Of a DNA stretch of 28,931 nt, positions 8,301 to 14,901 are shown piece by piece. Below the pieces are notes generated by a model that saw only the letters and a program-made list of their open reading frames with translations, had not been told where the DNA came from and searched no databases. Position 1 is the first letter of the stretch. Every line of letters starts with the position of its first letter. Where the stretch lies: the IMG/VR virus record IMGVR_UViG_3300046007_007366, positions 1-28,931 of that record; one strand, written 5' to 3'. The DNA comes from a virus. The translations under genes and the position numbers were made by a program.

Positions 8301-9278
8301 AGCGCGGAGTTGCCGATCCGCGAAGCCGTTTCGCGCCCGCCCGACGCGGTGCGGACGAGCGGCGACTATGAGGGCGAGTGGTATCGCGTGCGATACACGT
8401 TTGAGAACAAGATGTATTCGCAAGCCGAGGTATTGGAGTGGGAGCCGATGCTGGCCGCTATGCCGGACGTGCAACGAGCCGACGGCACAATAGTAAACGG
8501 ACCTGTTGGCGGCTTTTACGATCCTGAAGAAATTGAATTCCTGCCAGGCGACAGATATGCGGGGGGCAGCTTTCATGCTCCGTCGATGGTCGGAAAGCTA
8601 ATCCCCTGGTGGCTCTATCGTCGCCCGCCGGAAGTGTGGCCTGATGACTGGTCTGTAATTCGCCACGAAGATAGCGGCGTCGTCCGGCAGTTGTCGGGCG
8701 GAGCGATTACGCAGACGGGCCTACAAGCGTGTTTGTCTGCGTGGCGAGATCATCGCACGTATCCGGCACTCAAGACAACGACGCTTGGTGATCTGTCGCT
8801 GGCGATCTCGGTGCGCGTCACATTGCGAGCCGATGTCGATTACGTGGATTGGCAGCTAGAGCCGCAGCTTTTCGCTACGGTAAGCGGAGACGCGAATTGG
8901 GCTGAGTTGTACGAGTACGACGACGATGCTTTATTGCAGGGCCAGTTCGGTCCAAACTGGCTTGCGTCGCGAGGCACAACCAACGGAGGGCCGTTCATTG
9001 GCGGCGCTTCGTCCGATCCAGGCGAGTACGAGCGGCAGTCACCGTACAAGCAAGGGTTTGCACTGCTTGGCGGCCTCGCCGCATGGCAAAAGCTTGAAGA
9101 CGCCACGGAGGCCGATTCTCGCAGTGTCACGCACCAGTTTTGCGCCGACATCTCCGACGTGCTCGTGCTCAACAAGTTCCAAGAGGAGCAACTGGCGAAA
9201 GGCGAGGACGTGATGATTCGGGCGGCTGGAATACCAGACGGCACGCGGACGTGGTATTGGCGGATTCGGAAGACCTGA
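5367..9278 (+). CDS. Giant tail protein (1303 residues), probable tail tip or host contact
   Basis: Starts at ATG 5367, two bases after the preceding stop. It opens with a striking Cys cluster, 'MANCNCCGCIVVDVL' (four Cys in residues 4-9), which could bind metal or form disulfides. Most of the protein is beta-rich, with aromatic repeats of the kind seen in receptor-binding and baseplate proteins. Around residues 600-690 there is an Ig-like region: 'SVTLTFDRKIDPEGVDVGQF', then 'EWKVTVPTAA' and 'ERMFLVLKYDPAG', the wording of SbsA-type/Big domains that begin with 'xVTLTFD'. As the last and largest gene of the tail block it is the best candidate for the central tail fibre or tip. It is somewhat lower in GC than its neighbours. 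No close family is recognised. Confidence 0.6.
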   Translation: MANCNCCGCIVVDVLHKYAYGNSRYTFSAVQSLLAQGGTLIDCSAAAHPSTVTTSRAWSVDAYEIFGQITGTATGGSSSFDLGAFSVRIGATWSPVPGRETGNVYIYDEEHPPTQAEKNVAASVSLFGTTQATARGELIARDAPEGFADSWMIYFDPADPPTLNATNWPNSLEPTRGYYLGYNGLGSHYIRSAYFVDVQASIVESLDFGSPLDPYSGDFKPFLVRALTDLPEPAGDVATLAGTRSLPAHPGTLLNDFIERPLEELESVVIYAESVSLQPLATGNELAWAAHLPGVSGYSGNTPPNTEGFDPKRSLEFQGQTMLIVAGHIYSGFSTPAGLDVGIVCLASGTAEEIPANGFCTAFASRGPASIPSSYNGQNAAKSHATYYRDGVEVLTAVNPTQEAINAATKAEGSYLVVTVPAEDPWEGSGPDFRRWNPGFHKAYSSFIRDITKPAVGYTVPNDLFWELDFFGQPKYLPAGRVVSTEPLSGKRPGYNVTGKQYLCEPDERANGFFARPSSRIAFRDAASGAYISGPGDYTLSPYFSLAFLAEWNIGVLATSDEAGNAPLGIPAVPWKSHQIPADNHRGAVATLTDVGLQTCEYWRARRQSEKVSSVTLTFDRKIDPEGVDVGQFTLTKWLPDGTQEDVDGIEVEAVGDGSREWKVTVPTAAQEERMFLVLKYDPAGDVFTDDIVTIELSSIDRRPQPGQVKAIYVYPDPEDPEQTKRSYWGRALGESDGSVGYHDIEEGDPPVDLAGFPYDPEPCVLAARTSWLMADEIGWPRLIDTSSTTGPYAIGRVASLSGTVTLGKTAFENASKKLSTVSASATVTVPVTIGEYSPRLIRDGYVPGVPPLTSPPPGHSYFGLTTTIDPCPPASLSACVAPSAAQLHASAIRCDEDIDGFEVELVAYQGNAEADFTKTDYGNVGDFSVVPANNETSPGTTAAAILLAKDGGPISFAKTLQGQQLPQNVWMAIESVRSAELPIREAVSRPPDAVRTSGDYEGEWYRVRYTFENKMYSQAEVLEWEPMLAAMPDVQRADGTIVNGPVGGFYDPEEIEFLPGDRYAGGSFHAPSMVGKLIPWWLYRRPPEVWPDDWSVIRHEDSGVVRQLSGGAITQTGLQACLSAWRDHRTYPALKTTTLGDLSLAISVRVTLRADVDYVDWQLEPQLFATVSGDANWAELYEYDDDALLQGQFGPNWLASRGTTNGGPFIGGASSDPGEYERQSPYKQGFALLGGLAAWQKLEDATEADSRSVTHQFCADISDVLVLNKFQEEQLAKGEDVMIRAAGIPDGTRTWYWRIRKT

Positions 9279-9290
9279 GCCAGCCACCCC

Positions 9291-9326
9291 CTGCGGCCGG
9301 CTCGACAGGCCCCGTACCCTAGCGGC
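9291..9326 (+). promoter_or_regulatory. Possible late-gene promoter or leader motif
   Basis: The 48 bases between the giant tail gene and the glycosyltransferase end in GGCCCCGTACCCTAGCGGC directly before ATG 9327. Nearly the same block, GGCGGCGACCCTAGGGGC, directly precedes GTG 12742. In both places the block abuts the start codon and no Shine-Dalgarno sequence is present. It may be a phage promoter giving a near-leaderless transcript. With two copies only, this is a suggestion. Confidence 0.25.
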
Positions 9327-10229
9327 ATGTCGCCCTTTCGCCTGGCCCTCGCCGACCGGCTCGACCACCCGCCGCTCCTGGTGCCGCCGATCCGCGAGCT
9401 CCGCGGCGTGGTCATCGTGGCCGGCGGCGACCTCTACAGCCGGCTCGCATTCCACCTGATCACCGCCCTCCGCGGCCTAGGCTGCCGGCTGCCCGTCGAG
9501 GTGTGGCACTTCTCGCACGAGATGCCCGACGCGATCCGCGGCGTGTTCGCCCCCGAGCCCGGCGTGCGGCTGGTGGACGTGGGCCAGTTCTGCCGCGAGC
9601 GTGGGATCCCTACGCGGGCCGTGGCGGGCCGATCCGCCCAGCATTCGGGCTGGTGGCTCAAGTCGTTTGCCCTCGCCCACACGGGCTTTGCCGAGGCCCT
9701 GCTGATCGACGCCGACAACGTGCCGGCGACCGACCCCACCTACCTCTTCCACGACAAAGCGTACGAGCGGGCCGGCGCGATGTTTTGGCCCGACCTGCCG
9801 CCGAGCCGCGAGCGTGGCCAGTGGGTGCCCGAGGGCGCGTGGCGGGCCGTGGGCCTGGAGCCCGTGCCCGGGGCGCGGCCGTTTGAGTCGGGCCAGCTTT
9901 TGGTGGACCGTCGCCGCCACTTCCAAGCCCTCGACGTGGCCCTCTGCCTCAACGACTGGTCCGACGAGGTTTATCAGTTCGTCTACGGCGACAAGGACAC
10001 GTTCCTCCTCGCGTGGCACCTCTGCGGGCATCGCTACCACCTGCCGCCCCGCAATCCCGTCTGGCGTCACCCCGCGATCTGCCAGCACGACAGCGACGGC
10101 AACCTCGTCTTTCAGCACGCATGCCAGGCGAAGGCCGAGATTGCTGGCGGTGCGATCATCAAGTCGGTGGTCAATCGCCGGTTCGCGCCGGACGCCAAGG
10201 CCGAATACGACCGCCGGCTCGCAGGGTAG
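9327..10229 (+). CDS. Glycosyltransferase, MNN2-like (alpha-mannosyltransferase family)
   Basis: 300 residues. Motifs of the nucleotide-sugar glycosyltransferase fold and of the MNN2-type mannosyltransferase family are visible: an N-terminal 'RGVVIVAGGDLYSRLAFHLI', 'LPVEVWHF' (second strand and the Leu-Pro-x-Glu signature), 'WWLKSFALAHTGFAEALLID', the DxD-type metal site at Asp128-Ala-Asp130, 'ESGQLLVDRRRH' (acceptor-loop ESGQ), and 'YGDKDTFLLAW'. The reaction would be transfer of a sugar from a nucleotide-sugar donor. It begins a small group after the tail genes and has no signal peptide. Likely targets are host surface glycans, phage particle proteins or modified DNA bases; the sequence does not choose between them. 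This is an unusual enzyme for a phage, so possibly cargo. Confidence 0.75.
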   Translation: MSPFRLALADRLDHPPLLVPPIRELRGVVIVAGGDLYSRLAFHLITALRGLGCRLPVEVWHFSHEMPDAIRGVFAPEPGVRLVDVGQFCRERGIPTRAVAGRSAQHSGWWLKSFALAHTGFAEALLIDADNVPATDPTYLFHDKAYERAGAMFWPDLPPSRERGQWVPEGAWRAVGLEPVPGARPFESGQLLVDRRRHFQALDVALCLNDWSDEVYQFVYGDKDTFLLAWHLCGHRYHLPPRNPVWRHPAICQHDSDGNLVFQHACQAKAEIAGGAIIKSVVNRRFAPDAKAEYDRRLAG

Positions 10230-10233
10230 CGCG

Positions 10234-10521
10234 ATGCCTCGCCGCCAACGCAAGCAGCGGACCGTCTACGTGGGCGAGCAACGGTGGAAGATCCTCCGCA
10301 AGCGACTCCGCAATGACGACGGCCAGTGCGACTACAACGCCAAGACGATCCGCATCGCCGACACGCTCCACGGCGTTGACCTCTTAGATACCCTGCTTCA
10401 TGAGTTGATACACGCCCGGTGGCCAGACCTGAGCGAGGAGGCCGTCGCGGAGTTTTCCGAGACCCTGTCGGGCGTGCTCGATGCCGAGGGGTTCCGACAG
10501 CCCGATGACCATGAGGAGTGA
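10234..10521 (+). CDS. Small HExxH metallopeptidase-like protein
   Basis: 95 residues from ATG 10234, four bases after the glycosyltransferase stop; a longer reading upstream overlaps the glycosyltransferase and is rejected. The start is strongly basic ('PRRQRKQRTVYV'). Residues 56-60 are His-Glu-Leu-Ile-His in 'LLDTLLHELIHARWPDLSEE', the zinc-binding helix of gluzincin/SprT/ImmA-type peptidases. The downstream 'EEAVAEFSETLSG' provides a Glu on the next helix that may be the third ligand. It is very short for a complete peptidase. Small HELxH proteins like this occur in phage genomes without a known substrate. It could also be non-catalytic. Confidence 0.65.
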   Translation: MPRRQRKQRTVYVGEQRWKILRKRLRNDDGQCDYNAKTIRIADTLHGVDLLDTLLHELIHARWPDLSEEAVAEFSETLSGVLDAEGFRQPDDHEE

Positions 10522-10524
10522 CGC

Positions 10525-10776
10525 ATGGGCAAGGCTAAAGGCGACATCATCGACGAAGTGCTCGGCAACATGAGCGAGCGGCAGCCACAGGCGTGGTATC
10601 AGCGGATCGCCCCCGAGCACGCCGACACGCTGCGGCAGATCAAAGACGCCTACCTCGCGGGCCGGTTCGGCAAGCAAAAGAAGCCGGCGGCCGAGGCGAT
10701 TGCACGGACGCTGAAAGATCGCGGCATTGCCGCCGTCCAATTTCAGGGGGTGCTCGCATGGCTCGAAAGAGCGTAG
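10525..10776 (+). CDS. Small conserved phage protein, unknown
   Basis: 83 residues, ATG three bases after the previous stop, and overlapping the phosphoesterase start by 19 bases. It is a helical, basic protein ('AYLAGRFGKQKKPAAEAIAR', 'LKDRGIAAVQFQGVLAWLE') whose C-terminal half resembles a small helix-turn-helix: 'AEAIARTLKDRGIAAVQFQG'. The compact overlap suggests co-translation with the phosphoesterase. It may be a DNA-contact partner of that enzyme, but no family is recognised. Confidence 0.55.
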   Translation: MGKAKGDIIDEVLGNMSERQPQAWYQRIAPEHADTLRQIKDAYLAGRFGKQKKPAAEAIARTLKDRGIAAVQFQGVLAWLERA

Positions 10777-11957
10777 TCGCTGAGGTTGCCGCCCAGATCA
10801 ACGGCGACAAAGGGCTGACGATCGAGGAGGTTTCCAAAAAGGAGACCGCCGACGGCTTGGAGGTGAAGAGCGTCTCGGCTCGCATCCGCACCGTCGAGGA
10901 TCTGCTGCGGCACATCGAGGCCGATATGACCCGCTTCGAGATCGCCACCAGCGAGGCGACCAAGTGGGAGGGCTTGACCGCAGACCGCGAGACGGGCGAG
11001 CCGGTTGTCACTGAGCTACACCGCGTGCACGTTCGGCTACGCCCGAAAGCCGGGCCGGGCATCCGCGAGGCGGTCGAGGCGATGATCGCCGGGGCTGCCG
11101 CCTCGGGCCGCATCGGCAAGCCCAGGGCGAAGGCGGCAAAGGCCAAACGCGACGGCGTCTGGCAGGTGCTCGTTGTCGCAGATCCGCACTTCGGCAAATA
11201 CGCATGGGGCAAGACGACGGGCGGCGACGACTACGACCTTGATCATGCCGACCGCCTGGTGCGAGACGCCGGGCTGCGGCTCATCGATGCCGGCGACCGG
11301 CAAGAGCCGGCCCGGCGGACGATTGCCTTCCTTGGCGACGTGTATCACTACGACACGCCCGACGCGAAGACGACGCGCGGCACGCAGCTGGAGCGTGACG
11401 GCCGCCTCGAAAAGATGATCGAGACTGGGACGGCCGCAGCGACGTACCTCGTCGATCGGTCTGCGGAGACCTGCCCGACCGATGTCGTCTGCGTCCCGGG
11501 CAATCACGACGAGACAATGACCGCGTGGTTCCGGTTGCTATTGGCCACCCACTTCAAGGCCGACAAGCGGGTGACGATCCACGAAACCTACACGCACAGG
11601 CAGTACCTGGAGCACGCCGGCAACCTCATCGGATTCGCTCACGGCGACAAGGCCCGCGGCAAGTTGCCGTCGCTCATGGCGTTAGAGGTGCCCGACGCCT
11701 GGAGCCGCTGCCGCTATCGCGAGTTCCACACGGGCCACCTTCACAAGCAAGCGGCGCGCATGCGGCGAGTGATCGACACGGACGGCATCGACACGGTTGA
11801 CGGCGTGGTCGTGCGGATCGCACCGGCTCTGTGCCCGCCCGATGACTGGCATTCGCAGGAAGGCTACCTCGGATCACGGCAGGCGATGGAGACGTGGTTC
11901 TACGCCCCCGGCGGCGGACTCGCCGGCATGCTCGTCGCTGGTGCCGCTCGTGCTTGA
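10758..11957 (+). CDS. Calcineurin-like metallophosphoesterase
   Basis: 399 residues from ATG 10758; longer in-frame extension upstream lies over the preceding gene and is rejected. The first 120 residues are helical with a basic linker ('KPRAKAAKAKRDG'). The catalytic domain follows with the full metallophosphoesterase motif set: Asp142-x-His144 in 'VVADPHFGKYAWGK', 'FLGDVYHY', Asn249-His-Asp251 in 'VCVPGNHDET', 'LIGFAHGDKARGK' and 'FHTGHLHKQ'. Such enzymes bind two metals and cleave phosphomonoesters or phosphodiesters; phage members are usually suspected DNA nucleases. The N-terminal helical region has no recognised match and may be a DNA or partner-binding part. The nearby HExxH and MazG-like genes suggest a nucleic-acid or nucleotide maintenance group. 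Confidence 0.85.
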   Translation: MARKSVVAEVAAQINGDKGLTIEEVSKKETADGLEVKSVSARIRTVEDLLRHIEADMTRFEIATSEATKWEGLTADRETGEPVVTELHRVHVRLRPKAGPGIREAVEAMIAGAAASGRIGKPRAKAAKAKRDGVWQVLVVADPHFGKYAWGKTTGGDDYDLDHADRLVRDAGLRLIDAGDRQEPARRTIAFLGDVYHYDTPDAKTTRGTQLERDGRLEKMIETGTAAATYLVDRSAETCPTDVVCVPGNHDETMTAWFRLLLATHFKADKRVTIHETYTHRQYLEHAGNLIGFAHGDKARGKLPSLMALEVPDAWSRCRYREFHTGHLHKQAARMRRVIDTDGIDTVDGVVVRIAPALCPPDDWHSQEGYLGSRQAMETWFYAPGGGLAGMLVAGAARA

Positions 11958-12702
11958 CGCTGACTACATAACGGCAGCAGAGCACCGCGCTCGCCGATTC
12001 TCTGGTGCTTACACGGGCACAAGCGGCACGCTCGCCGCCGATGTCATTCGATTGATCCACGAAAGGGAAGCTATGACCGCAGCATTCGACCGCCTAGAAG
12101 CCGACAACCAATCTCTCCGCGAGGCCGTTGCCGCCCGCATGGAAGCGACCGACCCTGCCGATCCGAAGCATCGCGGCTATACGCCGATGGCCGCTTCTTT
12201 GGCCGGATGCAAGCCGGCACAGGAGGCCGCGGCCCGGTGCTTCGACACGACCGTCGATCCGGTGCCCAGCGATGCCGCCGACTCTGACACGCCCAGCATT
12301 CCCGACGACTGGATTCTGCGTGGGCACCGCGAGCTCGAAGGGCAGCGACTGCGTGGCGATAGCCTGCTGAACGAGTCGCCCGCTCGCGGCAATACGTTCG
12401 TCGCCCCGCTCGGCTGGAAGGCAGTCACGCCAGACGACGTGAGCCCGTCGGAGCGGCTGCTCCTCGATGCCGCCGCCGCCGTCCGCGACCGCCGCCAGAA
12501 GTACGGGCCGCCGCTCGAGCACTTCAAGATCACGGTCGCTCTGGTCAACGCCGCCTTCGGAACAAACTTCCGGCCCGAGGACTGGGCGACGATCATGCAG
12601 CTGGACAAGATCGCTCGCAGCAGAGGCCCCGACGACCATCCCGATAACGACATCGACGCTGCCGGCTACGCCGCCTGCCGAGCCGAGTGTCGCCATCCAT
12701 AG
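11941..12702 (+). CDS. MazG/DUF6378-like protein, possible nucleotide pyrophosphohydrolase
   Basis: 253 residues if started at GTG 11941, overlapping the phosphoesterase end. GTG 11950 or ATG 12073 (with AAAGGGAAG before it) are alternative starts; the residues between look coding ('DADYITAAEHRARR'). The middle is a variable linker. Residues about 180-250 match the DUF6378 domain: 'LLDAAAAVRDRRQKYGPPLE', 'NFRPEDWATIMQLDKIAR' and 'DNDIDAAGYAACRAE', an all-alpha MazG-related arrangement. MazG-type enzymes hydrolyse (d)NTPs to monophosphates, often helping phage nucleotide pools or countering starvation alarmones. The catalytic EExxE set is not obvious, so activity is uncertain. Confidence 0.65.
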   Translation: MPLVLDADYITAAEHRARRFSGAYTGTSGTLAADVIRLIHEREAMTAAFDRLEADNQSLREAVAARMEATDPADPKHRGYTPMAASLAGCKPAQEAAARCFDTTVDPVPSDAADSDTPSIPDDWILRGHRELEGQRLRGDSLLNESPARGNTFVAPLGWKAVTPDDVSPSERLLLDAAAAVRDRRQKYGPPLEHFKITVALVNAAFGTNFRPEDWATIMQLDKIARSRGPDDHPDNDIDAAGYAACRAECRHP

Positions 12703-12717
12703 CCCCTCCGTTTTGCC

Positions 12718-12741
12718 CCCTCTGGCGGCGACCCTAGGGGC
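12718..12741 (+). promoter_or_regulatory. Second copy of possible promoter or leader motif
   Basis: The 39-base gap before GTG 12742 contains CCCCTCTGGCGGCGACCC followed by TAGGGGC. It shares the ACCCTAGnGGC block adjacent to the start codon with the segment before ATG 9327, and has TTTTGCC about 20 bases upstream of the block. No ribosome site is present. The role as a promoter is a guess from recurrence at two transcription-unit-like boundaries. Confidence 0.25.
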
Positions 12742-12981
12742 GTGATCGCTCACGCCCACTTTCGCCGAGGCGGTGCAGACGGCCGCGAGCCGATCGCGGC
12801 CCCGGGCGACATCACGTCGATTGCGGCGAACTACACGCCACAGCAGCAGTTTTGGGGCAAGGTGACGAGCAAGCGACCCGCCAAGCATTCCAAGGCTGAC
12901 ATCGAATTGGCGGCGTTTCGCGCCGGCGTAAAGCCGGCCGCCCTCCTTCAGGCCATCAACGCGGGGCTCGTCAATGGCTGA
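12742..12981 (+). CDS. Small hypothetical protein
   Basis: 79 residues from GTG 12742, overlapping the next start by 8 bases. It begins 'MIAHAHFRRGGADGRE' and its second half is basic and helical: 'QQFWGKVTSKRPAKHSKADI' then 'ELAAFRAGVKPAALLQAINA'. No family is recognised. As the first gene after a possible promoter motif, it heads the block containing the paralogous beta proteins and the lysis region. Confidence 0.5.
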   Translation: MIAHAHFRRGGADGREPIAAPGDITSIAANYTPQQQFWGKVTSKRPAKHSKADIELAAFRAGVKPAALLQAINAGLVNG

Positions 12982-13507
12982 GTCTTTGACCGACGCACTG
13001 ACCGGCACGATCCGCACGACGCTCTCGTGGACGCGCCTCGACACGCAAGAGGTCGGGTCGATCACAAACCGCAAGACCGTGTCTGGCACCTACGCGATCA
13101 CCGACGGCGACGGGCCGGGCGAGGCGGACCTTGTGTTTGCCGACGCTCGCACGATCCCGGCCAACACCATCGAGTCGTTCGACCTGCTCAACCTCACGCA
13201 GCAGTCGCTCGGCGTGACGGTGCCGTTCACCTTCCGGCAGCTGCGGGCCATCCGCGTGGCGAACACCACGACCACGCCGGGCCGTCGGCTCCTGGTGGGC
13301 GTGGATCCCGGGCGACCGACCGTCGTTTACGCGGCCGAGGTCGGACCCGGATCGGAGTGGTTTTCCGTGAATCAGACCGACTCGTGGGAGGTCACCGAGG
13401 CCAACAGCGTGATCCGCATCGCGAATCCCAACGCGTCGGCGGTCACCTACGAACTGTATTTGTTCGGCACCTCGACGGCAGCGGGAGGCAGCGGCAGTGG
13501 CAGCTAG
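12974..13507 (+). CDS. Beta-rich phage protein, tandem paralogue A
   Basis: 177 residues from ATG 12974. Predicted strands dominate: 'SGTYAITDGDGPGEADLVF', 'IESFDLLNL', 'LRAIRVANTTTTPGRRLLVG' and a C-terminal 'NSVIRIANPNASAVTYELYL'. The order of these segments is repeated in the next gene (see its 'VKTLLVKNRSTAASLSVGG' and 'DKVIAITNNGAAAADVELYV'), so the pair arose by duplication. The fold may be a jelly-roll or Ig-like barrel, suited to a virion surface or fibre component. It ends in a Gly/Ser tail ('AAGGSGSGS'). It is not in the main tail block, and no family is recognised. Confidence 0.6.
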   Translation: MAESLTDALTGTIRTTLSWTRLDTQEVGSITNRKTVSGTYAITDGDGPGEADLVFADARTIPANTIESFDLLNLTQQSLGVTVPFTFRQLRAIRVANTTTTPGRRLLVGVDPGRPTVVYAAEVGPGSEWFSVNQTDSWEVTEANSVIRIANPNASAVTYELYLFGTSTAAGGSGSGS

Positions 13508-13994
13508 TTTCTCGCTCACCGGTTCCCTGCGGATCGTCCCGCGGTGGATCGACGACATGAACACGACCACCGTCACCGACACGGCGACGGCGAATCTGGC
13601 GTTCACGCTGGCCGACGGCACGGGCAACGACCAGGCGAACGGCTACCACAAAGACGTGCTGACCATCGCGGCCGGCGGCACGGCGACCGTCGATCTGCGG
13701 GCGCTCTCACTCAACATCATGGGCGGCACCGGGACGCTGTCGCTTGCCAAGGTCAAGACACTACTAGTGAAGAACCGCTCGACGGCGGCGAGCCTGTCGG
13801 TCGGTGGCACGACCTCGAACCGCTGGACGGCCCTCGCGGCCGGCGCGACGACGGTCGGCCCCGACGGCGTGCTCTACGTCTCGCACCCGAAGGCGGGCTA
13901 CGCGACCACGGCGAGCGACAAGGTGATCGCGATCACGAACAACGGAGCCGCCGCGGCTGATGTGGAACTGTACGTCGTAGGAGTGAAGGCATGA
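13497..13994 (+). CDS. Beta-rich phage protein, tandem paralogue B
   Basis: 165 residues from GTG 13497, within the last codons of paralogue A. It is Thr/Ala/Gly-rich with regular strands: 'TDTATANLAFTLADGTGN', 'VDLRALSLNI', 'VKTLLVKNRSTAASLSVGG', 'GVLYVSHPKAGYATTASDKV' and 'AAADVELYVVGVKA'. It aligns by eye along its whole length with paralogue A, apart from the N-terminal 20 residues. The stop overlaps the next start (ATGA). Probable virion component; two diverged copies may form a hetero-oligomer or mark recent duplication and specialisation. Confidence 0.6.
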   Translation: MAASFSLTGSLRIVPRWIDDMNTTTVTDTATANLAFTLADGTGNDQANGYHKDVLTIAAGGTATVDLRALSLNIMGGTGTLSLAKVKTLLVKNRSTAASLSVGGTTSNRWTALAAGATTVGPDGVLYVSHPKAGYATTASDKVIAITNNGAAAADVELYVVGVKA

Positions 13995-14365
13995 TCTCGT
14001 CTGCACCGATCACCGTGGCCAGCAACCTCTACACGGTGGCCGACAAGGTCGCCGCGTTCATCGCAACGGCCCGCTCGGCCGCAGCCGACGGCATCACGGT
14101 CGCCGAGTTTGGCGAGCTCACCGTCGCCCTCCTGAAGACGGTCATGGCGGCACTCGACTCGCTGCCCGAAAGCGGGGCCGCGAAAAAGGCGTGGGCTCTT
14201 GAAGCCGTGGGCCTGCTCTTTGATGCCGTGGCCGACAAGGCCGTGCCCACGCTGGCGTGGCCCGTCTGGCTCATCGTTCGCCCGACGATCCGGCAGCTCG
14301 TGCTTCTCGCCGCGGCCGGGGCGATCGAATCCTTGCTGCCCCTCGTGCGAAAGGCCGCCATATGA
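13991..14365 (+). CDS. Small helical membrane-associated protein, unknown
   Basis: 124 residues, ATG overlapping the preceding stop and stop overlapping the next start, so tightly coupled on both sides. It is helical, with one strongly hydrophobic C-terminal stretch, 'PTLAWPVWLIVRPTIRQL' running into 'VLLAAAGAIESLLPLV', that could be membrane-embedded. It opens the run of small membrane proteins around the cysteine peptidase. A holin or envelope-disruption role is possible from position and hydrophobicity only. Confidence 0.5.
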   Translation: MISSAPITVASNLYTVADKVAAFIATARSAAADGITVAEFGELTVALLKTVMAALDSLPESGAAKKAWALEAVGLLFDAVADKAVPTLAWPVWLIVRPTIRQLVLLAAAGAIESLLPLVRKAAI

Positions 14366-14901
14366 TTACTGCCGCCCTGTTGCTGGCCGCTGCCGTCGCG
14401 CTGGCGTGGCCGTGGATCCAAGAGCACGCCCACCTGGTCGAGCGGCTCGACCGCCGGCACTACGCCGCGATCGCCCTCGGGGCCGCTGCCCTGATCTCCT
14501 ACGCCAGCCGCTCGCCGGCCAGCCCGCAGCCCACACCCACGCCAGACGCCACCAGGCTCGATTTGCGGGGCACGTTCGTCGGGCCTGACGCCGCAGCCGA
14601 CGCGGCCACGACGGCCGCTCTGTGCAACGAGCTCGCGGCCGAGATCGAGTGGGACGCCATGCAGCCCGAGCCGCTGATCAAGACGGGCGTCGCTTTCGAC
14701 GAGTTGCGAGTGCGGACCCGGCTCCTCTTGGTGAAGGGCCAGTCGCTGGGCGAGAAGCATCCTCGAGCACGGGCCGCGATCGAGGAGTTTCTTAACGCCG
14801 CCGCGGGCACCTCGGGCGGGCCGCTCACACCTGAGCAGCGAGCCCGATGGGTCGCCGCCTATCGCGAAGTGGGCCGAGCCGCGGAGGCCGCTGCCCGATG
14901 A
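14362..14901 (+). CDS. Membrane-anchored protein in lysis-like block
   Basis: 179 residues from ATG 14362 (earlier in-frame starts lie inside the previous gene). There are two N-terminal hydrophobic segments: 'ITAALLLAAAVALAWPWI' and, after a charged 'HLVERLDRRHY' turn, 'AAIALGAAALISYA'. A Pro/Thr linker ('SPASPQPTPTPDA') follows, then a soluble helical domain. The shape (membrane anchor, Pro linker, helical domain) resembles spanin- or holin-like accessory proteins, but no family is recognised. ATGA overlaps at both ends couple it to the flanking genes. Confidence 0.55.
   Translation: MITAALLLAAAVALAWPWIQEHAHLVERLDRRHYAAIALGAAALISYASRSPASPQPTPTPDATRLDLRGTFVGPDAAADAATTAALCNELAAEIEWDAMQPEPLIKTGVAFDELRVRTRLLLVKGQSLGEKHPRARAAIEEFLNAAAGTSGGPLTPEQRARWVAAYREVGRAAEAAAR

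Noticed and set aside
9814-10233. Longer upstream start for the HExxH protein
   Set aside because: The extension is an out-of-frame reading of the glycosyltransferase with low-complexity Ser/Arg/Ala content.
10593-10757. Longer upstream start for the phosphoesterase
   Set aside because: It overlaps the 83-residue gene out of frame with Arg-rich sequence; ATG 10758 gives a clean protein start.
12094-13089. Minus-strand open frame of 331 codons
   Set aside because: Lies antisense to the DUF6378-like gene and paralogue A, which have recognisable content and coupled starts; composition is Arg/Gly/Val-rich noise.
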